18,186 nucleotides of DNA, taken from the NCBI GenBank assembly GCA_965262315.1, contig CBDHFJ010000149.1, positions 1 through 18,186 of the forward strand, written 5' to 3'. The number at the start of each line of letters is the position of its first letter. Position 1 is the first letter of the stretch. The notes beneath the pieces are model-generated. The model was given only the letters and a program-made list of their open reading frames with translations, did no database searches and was not told the DNA's origin. This stretch comes from JBCCFK01 sp965262315 (GTDB taxonomy: Bacteria; Actinomycetota; Acidimicrobiia; Acidimicrobiales; UBA8592). The position numbers and the translations under genes were made by a program. Below, piece by piece: positions 13,929 through 18,186 of the stretch.

Positions 13929-13934
13929 CATGAC

Positions 13935-14381
13935 ATGGCTGCGGTGATCGCGTTCGAAGATCTGCCTCCGGCGCCGCCGATGTTGGACCGTGCGGCGGTC
14001 GAACAGGCGCGCCTCGTCCGCCTGGCCCGGGACCATCTGGCCTCCACCGAACCCTCGGTCGACTACGACGGGCTCGCCGAGGGCCGGGCGTCCACGGTCC
14101 TGGCGGCCCGACAGTGGGTCAAGCGGCAGCGGTCGGCCGGCCGCATGTTCGTGGTGGACCATGGCCCGGGCACGCTCATCCCGTCGTTCCAGCTCGACGA
14201 GGTGTTCGACCTGGACGAGCGGGTCGTGCCCGCCATCGGGCGGCTCACCGAGTTCGGCATGTCCGGCTGGGCGATCTGGCAGTGGTTCAGCGCGCACAAC
14301 CCGTGGATCGACGCCCGCCCCGTGGACGTGATCGGCACCCCGGACCTGGACGCCGCGGTCGCCGGCCTCGTCGACCACTGA
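13935..14381 (+). CDS. Xre/MbcA/ParS-type antitoxin (DUF2384)
   Basis: This is a 148-residue protein starting at ATG 13935, fixed by the -10 box six bases upstream. The N-terminal part is helical (RAAVEQARLVRLARDHL), and the middle reads ASTVLAARQWVKRQRSAGRMFVV. The C-terminal third has the DUF2384 toxin-binding pattern: VVPAIGRLTEFGMSGWAIW, then FSAHNPWIDARPVDVI near the end. In characterised pairs such as MbcTA this C-terminal region plugs the toxin active site while the N-terminal part binds the operator. The toxin starts two bases after its stop, the normal antitoxin-first order. Family identity is firm from the C-terminal motif and the RES partner. Confidence 0.88.
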   Translation: MAAVIAFEDLPPAPPMLDRAAVEQARLVRLARDHLASTEPSVDYDGLAEGRASTVLAARQWVKRQRSAGRMFVVDHGPGTLIPSFQLDEVFDLDERVVPAIGRLTEFGMSGWAIWQWFSAHNPWIDARPVDVIGTPDLDAAVAGLVDH

Positions 14382-14383
14382 CC

Positions 14384-15076
14384 ATGGTCGATCGCCCGGG
14401 CGGGCGAGGGGTCGGCCCCGTCGTCGACCCGGCGGTCATCGACCGCCGCCGGCTCCGGGTGGTGACGTGGGAACCGGGCACGGAACGCTGGCGGGCCACG
14501 AAGCGTCGGCATGCGGACTCGGTCTTCACCCCCGAGGGGCTGGGCAACGGCCGGTTCTCGCCACTGCCGGGTCGACCGCACACCTACGTGGCCGAGCAGC
14601 GGTCGGCGGCGTTGCTGGAGTCCGTCCTCCACGAAGCGAACGGCCCCAACCCTCGGATCTACCGGGCCCAGCTGGCCCAGCACCAACTGGTCCGGGTTCG
14701 ATTCTCGGCCGAGGTCCGATTGATCGACCTGCGCGACGACGCGCTCGCCGAGCTCGGCCTCGACCCCGCCCAGCTCACGGACGCGCTCCCGCGCCACTAC
14801 CCCGACACGCAGGCCGTGGCGGCCAGGCTGGCCGGCGCCAAGGACACCCACGGGTTCGTGTGGACCTCGCGGCAGGGCCGGATGCATCGCGAGCGAAACC
14901 GCGACGGCCTTGCTGCCGAAGTGTTGGAGCACCAGCGACTGGACGCCGCGGTGGTCTACCGGCCCGACCTGCCGGGCCGGGTGCGGATCGTCGACACCCA
15001 GCCGCTGCTCGACGGCGACGGGCTCACCCGCTTCGTCCGCGAGCTCGCCAACCTGTTGCGCATCGCGGTGCTGTAG
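14384..15076 (+). CDS. RES-domain toxin (NAD-degrading family)
   Basis: This encodes 230 residues from ATG 14384, two bases after the antitoxin stop and with no Shine-Dalgarno, so translation is probably coupled. The RES domain is complete: TKRRHADSVFTPEGLGNGRF, TYVAEQ, AALLESVLHE and FVWTSRQ. Arg57, Tyr68 and Glu79 match the Arg-Tyr-Glu active site of RES toxins in order and spacing, and the Ser of WTSRQ fits the conserved Ser. Characterised RES proteins (MbcT and the Photorhabdus Res toxin) deplete cellular NAD+. With no signal peptide, it acts in the cytosol. The active-site residues suggest the toxin is intact and needs its antitoxin. Confidence 0.9.
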   Translation: MVDRPGGRGVGPVVDPAVIDRRRLRVVTWEPGTERWRATKRRHADSVFTPEGLGNGRFSPLPGRPHTYVAEQRSAALLESVLHEANGPNPRIYRAQLAQHQLVRVRFSAEVRLIDLRDDALAELGLDPAQLTDALPRHYPDTQAVAARLAGAKDTHGFVWTSRQGRMHRERNRDGLAAEVLEHQRLDAAVVYRPDLPGRVRIVDTQPLLDGDGLTRFVRELANLLRIAVL

Positions 15077-15090
15077 CCGTCACCGAGGGC

Positions 15091-15717
15091 TCAGAGGTAG
15101 CGGATCAGCGACAGCAAGAAGAACACGGTCATCACGGCCAGGAAGGTCAGGCCGGTGAGCACCGGGTGGCGCAACGGCCACGGGCTGGGCCGGTCGGCGG
15201 AGATGAGGTGGGCCAGGACGACGTGGCGGCCGGACTCGGCTCGATAGGTGGTGCAGCGAGCCAGCATGGCTCGGACGTCGTCGGGATCGTCGAGCGCCTT
15301 CGGCCGCTCGACGGCGTGGGGCATCTCGCTGAGCGCTTCGAGCCGTTCACGCCGTCGATGCCAGGTGCTCCACACTCGCTGCGGCGCCACCCGGAGGATG
15401 TGGCCGCCCTCGCCGTCTGGCGGGTGTGACGACGCGCAGATCATGGCCTCGATGAACCCGACCTCGATCAGCTTCGCGATCTCGGAGTCCGGGTCGTACG
15501 AGGCGAGGACCTCCTCGGCCAGCAGGAGCGCGGGGCCGGGATCGAGCGCCGCGTCGGCGACCAGCCGATCCGCCACGACCGTCGTGGCCAGCCACGCGGG
15601 CTGCTCACGGAACCAGTCGGCGCCGAAGCGGCGCGGCGGAACCTCCCCCGGGGCGATGCCTGCCGCCCCGAGCAGGCGGCTGCTGACGATCTCGGCGGTG
15701 ACGTCCTCGTCGTCCAC
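15091..15717 (-). CDS. C-terminally membrane-anchored protein of unknown function
   Basis: This encodes 208 residues; the only suitable start is GTG 15717 (VDDEDVTAEIVSSRLL). The soluble part is helical and contains EVPPRRFGADWFREQPAW, a GHILRVAPQRVWSTWHRRRERLEAL stretch and Arg/Ala-rich helices. The last 25 residues (VLTGLTFLAVMTVFFLLSLI then RYL) form a single membrane segment at the very end, so it resembles a tail-anchored protein with its body in the cytosol. AAGCAT six bases before the GTG is a possible but poor -10. It converges on the RES toxin with 14 bases between stops. No family is recognised. Confidence 0.75.
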   Translation of the reverse strand: MDDEDVTAEIVSSRLLGAAGIAPGEVPPRRFGADWFREQPAWLATTVVADRLVADAALDPGPALLLAEEVLASYDPDSEIAKLIEVGFIEAMICASSHPPDGEGGHILRVAPQRVWSTWHRRRERLEALSEMPHAVERPKALDDPDDVRAMLARCTTYRAESGRHVVLAHLISADRPSPWPLRHPVLTGLTFLAVMTVFFLLSLIRYL

Positions 15718-15786
15718 GGCCCCATGCTTGCCGCCCGAACACCGGCGACCCGCATCCAGGCGGCAACGGGGGCGAAGGCGGGCGAC

Positions 15787-16794
15787 TCAGTCGAGGAGCG
15801 ACTCGACGAGGAGGAGGTTGCGGAGGAGGCGCCAGGCCATGGGGTCGTCGGCGGCAAGTGTCACCACGGTCACCACCACGCCGTCGACGGTGACCGAGCT
15901 TCCGGCGTAGCGCTCGTCGGGATCCATCGTCGCGATCCGAGCGGTGATGCCATCCGCGGCGATCCGAGCGTCGGACTCGTCCGGGTAGACGGCCACGGTG
16001 ACGGCTTCCGCCGAGGGGCCGGCGCCTCGCACACCGACGGCGTCGACCAGGCGGGCGGGCAGCGCATCGTCGGGGTCGGACAACGGCCTCACCTCCAGCA
16101 CCGCGAGCGCCTCGTGCACCTCTGCGTCGTCGAGCGCTGCCAACAGTTCCGAGACACCCGGAGCGTCGGTGATCACCTGCGCGGTGCCTGCCCCGAACCG
16201 CACCGTGTCTTGGTCGAGAACCGTGGCCACGTCGTCGTCCTCGCTCCTGAACTCGTCGCCGCCACCGTCCCCCCAGCCGGCCTCGGTCAGCGCATCCCTG
16301 ACATCGATCGAAGAGAACCGCACGGTGCTCGCCACCTCGCCGGCACTCTGACTCGACAGCGCGAGGTCCACGTCGGCGAGCCGACGGCCGAGAAACAGGG
16401 ACCACCCATCGGTGTCGAGGCGATTCCAGGGTGCCTGGAGGTGACCCGGCAGCGCCCCCGCGCCCGCTTCGTCGCGGGCGCGTACGAACCACGCGCCAAC
16501 AGCGTCGTCGAGCAGATCGCCGCCCGGATACGACCCGATGAGCGCTTGGAGGCGGCCGAAGTCCACGACCGAGATCACGTTGGCGGTTCGCGGCGTCAGC
16601 GCCCCCAGATCGGCCCACCGAGACGACTCCGGTGCCGGCGTCGCGGTGGCGACCGCCGCTGGTGCTTCGCTGGGCTCGGGCGCGGCCGGGGCCGCGTCGT
16701 CGGCCGAGTCGCCCCCGCAGCCGGCGGCCAACAGCACCGTGATCGCGACCGTTGTCAGGGCGCGCGAGTACCGGATCCGCCCACGCCGCGTCAT
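15787..16794 (-). CDS. Lipoprotein of unknown function
   Basis: This is a 335-residue protein. A basic n-region (MTRRGRIRYSR), a hydrophobic core and the lipobox LAAGC mark a lipoprotein, followed by an Ala/Pro/Glu linker of about 30 residues. The body reads SVVDFGRLQALIGSYPGGDLLD, a WSLFLGRRLADVDLAL stretch, VRFSSIDVRDALTEAGW and TVRFGAGTAQVITDAP, and ends in LLRNLLLVESLLD. It alternates strand and helix, as in ligand-binding or scaffolding exoproteins, but no family is recognised. It starts five bases after the stop of the helical-protein gene upstream and is probably part of the same operon, so it would be co-expressed with the phosphotransferase-fold protein. The frame is intact, in contrast to the two broken lipoprotein genes earlier in the window. 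Confidence 0.8.
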   Translation of the reverse strand: MTRRGRIRYSRALTTVAITVLLAAGCGGDSADDAAPAAPEPSEAPAAVATATPAPESSRWADLGALTPRTANVISVVDFGRLQALIGSYPGGDLLDDAVGAWFVRARDEAGAGALPGHLQAPWNRLDTDGWSLFLGRRLADVDLALSSQSAGEVASTVRFSSIDVRDALTEAGWGDGGGDEFRSEDDDVATVLDQDTVRFGAGTAQVITDAPGVSELLAALDDAEVHEALAVLEVRPLSDPDDALPARLVDAVGVRGAGPSAEAVTVAVYPDESDARIAADGITARIATMDPDERYAGSSVTVDGVVVTVVTLAADDPMAWRLLRNLLLVESLLD

Positions 16795-16799
16795 GAGGG

Positions 16800-17261
16800 T
16801 CAGTCGCGACCGACCGCGATGAACTCGCCGATGGCGGCGTTCTCGGTTGCCAGGCGGGCGTCGATGAGTCCCTGGACACTGTCGATGGCAGCAGTGTCGC
16901 CGGCGTCGTACGCAGCCTCGGCCAAACAGGACAGCACTTCGCTGGCCCGCTGGTAGTCGGCGGTGACGGCGCTGAGGGTCATGGTGTCGGCGCGGTTGCC
17001 CTGGAACTCGGCCAGGGCGGTGTCGACGGCGGCGCTGCCGAGGCGGGGGCCGAGCTCGCCGGCAGCCGCTTCGATGGCCTCCATCTCGCCGAACATCCAG
17101 GCGAACTCGTTCTCGGCCCGTTCGATGAGCTGGTTGAGGACGGCCTGCATCATCTCGACGGCCACCTTCGTGGGGGCGTCGTCGAGCTGGGGCATGACGG
17201 TGCTCTCGAGCTCGTCGCGAAGCGTGGCGAGCAGCTGGGGCATCGTGGGTGCGGTGATCAT
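16800..17261 (-). CDS. Helical cytosolic protein, coupled to the phosphotransferase gene
   Basis: This is a 153-residue, almost wholly helical protein (MITAPTMPQLLATLRDELESTV; EMMQAVLNQLIERAENEFAWMF; EVLSCLAEAAYDAGDTAAID). ATG 17261 overlaps the upstream stop in ATGA, giving strong support to this start and to translational coupling. It has no signal peptide, membrane span or catalytic motif. Its tight link suggests it works with the phosphotransferase-fold enzyme, perhaps as a partner subunit, but this is inference from position only. Confidence 0.8.
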   Translation of the reverse strand: MITAPTMPQLLATLRDELESTVMPQLDDAPTKVAVEMMQAVLNQLIERAENEFAWMFGEMEAIEAAAGELGPRLGSAAVDTALAEFQGNRADTMTLSAVTADYQRASEVLSCLAEAAYDAGDTAAIDSVQGLIDARLATENAAIGEFIAVGRD

Positions 17262-18186
17262 GCGTTCTCCTCTCGCCAGGCGCCGGCGGTTCGCATCGAG
17301 TCGACGTAGACGCTGTGCATGAATGGAATGGCGCTGGTCATGTACGCAACGCTCATGCCCGAGGCCTGTCCGCGGGCCATCGCTGCGGTGGCGCCGATGA
17401 CGTTGCTGAAGACGCCAAGGGCGGCGAAGACGGTGAAGTAGGCGATGGTCGCCGGGTTGACGACCTCTTCGGACAGGCCGGTCTGCTCGCGGTAGCGGGC
17501 GAGGAAGCGGTCCTTGTCGGCCTCGATGAGATCGGGCGGCTGGGACTTGTGGGCCAACACCCACCAGCCGAGGTCCTCACGCGGGTCGCCGATGTGGGCC
17601 ATTTCCCAGTCGAGCATGTGCATGTTGCCCGACGTCTCATCGAGCAACATGTTGGGTGCCTGGAAGTCGCCGTGCACCAGGGTCAGGTCGGTGGGCGCCG
17701 GCTTGTTGGCCTTGAGCCAGGCCGAGATGACGCGCATGAACGGGTCCTTCTCGGCGTGGGCGGCTTCGGCGGTGGCCCAGCGTTCGGCGCCGGCGTCGAG
17801 GTAGTCGTCCCACGACGAGGGCACCTCGAGCGCGGCGGGGAGGGTGGTGATGTCGACCTTGTGGATGTCGGCGGCCAGGTCGGCCAACGGCTCGGTGAGG
17901 CCGAGGTGGTCGGTGATCTCGCCCTCCTGCACCTTCACGTACAGGGTGGGGCCGGAGAGCTCGTCGTAGACGATGGCGGGCGCGCCGAGCGCGGCCCCGT
18001 CGTCGAAGTGGAGCGGCGCCGGGATGGCAACCCCGCCATCGCCGTGGAGCGCTGAGGCCAGGTCCCACTCGACCTTGCGGTCGGTGTCGAGGATCGACTG
18101 CCCTGGAGGGGGATCGGCCCGCAGGATCAGGCGCTGGGTCTTGTCGCCGGCCGTGGCCCGGAAGCGAGCCATGTACCGGCTGTACC
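17258..18186 (-). CDS. Aminoglycoside-phosphotransferase-fold protein (N-terminus outside window)
   Basis: The frame is open to the right edge, reading YSRYMARFRATAG across the ATG at 18172. That ATG is internal: the glycine-rich strand of the fold should precede it. Visible motifs are LILRADPPPG, the catalytic HGDFQAPN (Brenner-type HGDxxxxN) and the metal-binding MLDWEMAHIGDPREDLGW. These are the hallmarks of the APH/choline-kinase fold. The sequence most resembles the actinobacterial group related to the kinase domain of ACAD10/11, acting on small hydroxylated or acyl substrates rather than on drugs. An antibiotic-resistance role is not implied. It overlaps the helical protein gene in ATGA and probably heads the three-gene operon. 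Confidence 0.88.
   Translation of the reverse strand, partial: YSRYMARFRATAGDKTQRLILRADPPPGQSILDTDRKVEWDLASALHGDGGVAIPAPLHFDDGAALGAPAIVYDELSGPTLYVKVQEGEITDHLGLTEPLADLAADIHKVDITTLPAALEVPSSWDDYLDAGAERWATAEAAHAEKDPFMRVISAWLKANKPAPTDLTLVHGDFQAPNMLLDETSGNMHMLDWEMAHIGDPREDLGWWVLAHKSQPPDLIEADKDRFLARYREQTGLSEEVVNPATIAYFTVFAALGVFSNVIGATAAMARGQASGMSVAYMTSAIPFMHSVYVDSMRTAGAWREENA

Noticed and set aside
17258..18186. Antibiotic resistance gene
   Set aside because: The HGD and D-x-D motifs show the APH fold only. The surrounding sequence resembles ACAD10/11-related housekeeping members and there is no mobile context.
1..18186. Search for tRNA, rRNA, insertion sequences, integrases, phage genes or defence systems other than the toxin-antitoxin pair
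   Set aside because: No cloverleaf, transposase motif, terminal inverted repeats or phage structural gene could be recognised by eye.

Overview
The window is a GC-rich (about 70 %), gene-dense actinobacterial chromosome segment. The sequence features pointing there are the GC level, Sec signal peptides and lipoboxes typical of Gram-positives, TANNNT -10 boxes placed 6-8 bases before start codons (leaderless mRNAs), and an aminoglycoside-phosphotransferase-fold protein and NarL-type two-component pair of actinobacterial style. My inference is class Acidimicrobiia or a relative; I could not test this against a database. I see no tRNA, rRNA, CRISPR array, insertion sequence or prophage gene.

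Layout. 1-558 (-): a DapB-like NAD(P)-dependent reductase running off the left edge. 603-4524: a block of exported proteins of unknown function, two of them lipoprotein genes broken by frameshifts (603-1514 and 3376-4046), with a secreted protein (1660-2355, +), a second secreted protein whose start codon is not visible (2416-3324, -) and a DUF4177-like protein (4129-4524, -). 4666-5634 (+): an NYN ribonuclease-fold protein with two OST-HTH RNA-binding domains. 5638-6519 (-): an alpha/beta hydrolase. 6640-8646 (+): a secreted RTX-repeat/lipase class 3 protein. 8673-10648 (+): an overlapping histidine kinase and NarL-type response regulator. 10689-11873 (+): an iron-containing alcohol dehydrogenase. 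11913-12868 (+): an unknown protein and a 56-residue half-LIM-like zinc protein. 12978-13841 (+): a secreted RTX protein with a C-terminal domain resembling Streptomyces subtilisin inhibitor (SSI). 13935-15076 (+): an Xre/MbcA-RES toxin-antitoxin pair. 15091-18186 (-): a membrane-anchored protein, a lipoprotein, a helical protein and a phosphotransferase-fold protein; the last three look like one operon.

Most notable points. (1) The RTX-SSI fusion keeps the four cysteines and C-terminal pattern of SSI and predicts Glu as the P1 residue. It shares its N-terminal RTX module, including capping cysteines, with the lipase 6 kb away, so the RTX block looks like an exchangeable carrier for exported effector domains. 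(2) Two lipoprotein genes can be rebuilt only by assuming two and four frame changes; the latter lie within about 300 bp of unusually low GC. (3) Seven genes share a -10 box placed so that transcription would start at the start codon. (4) Two related palindromes lie downstream of consecutive genes and bracket the RTX-SSI gene.
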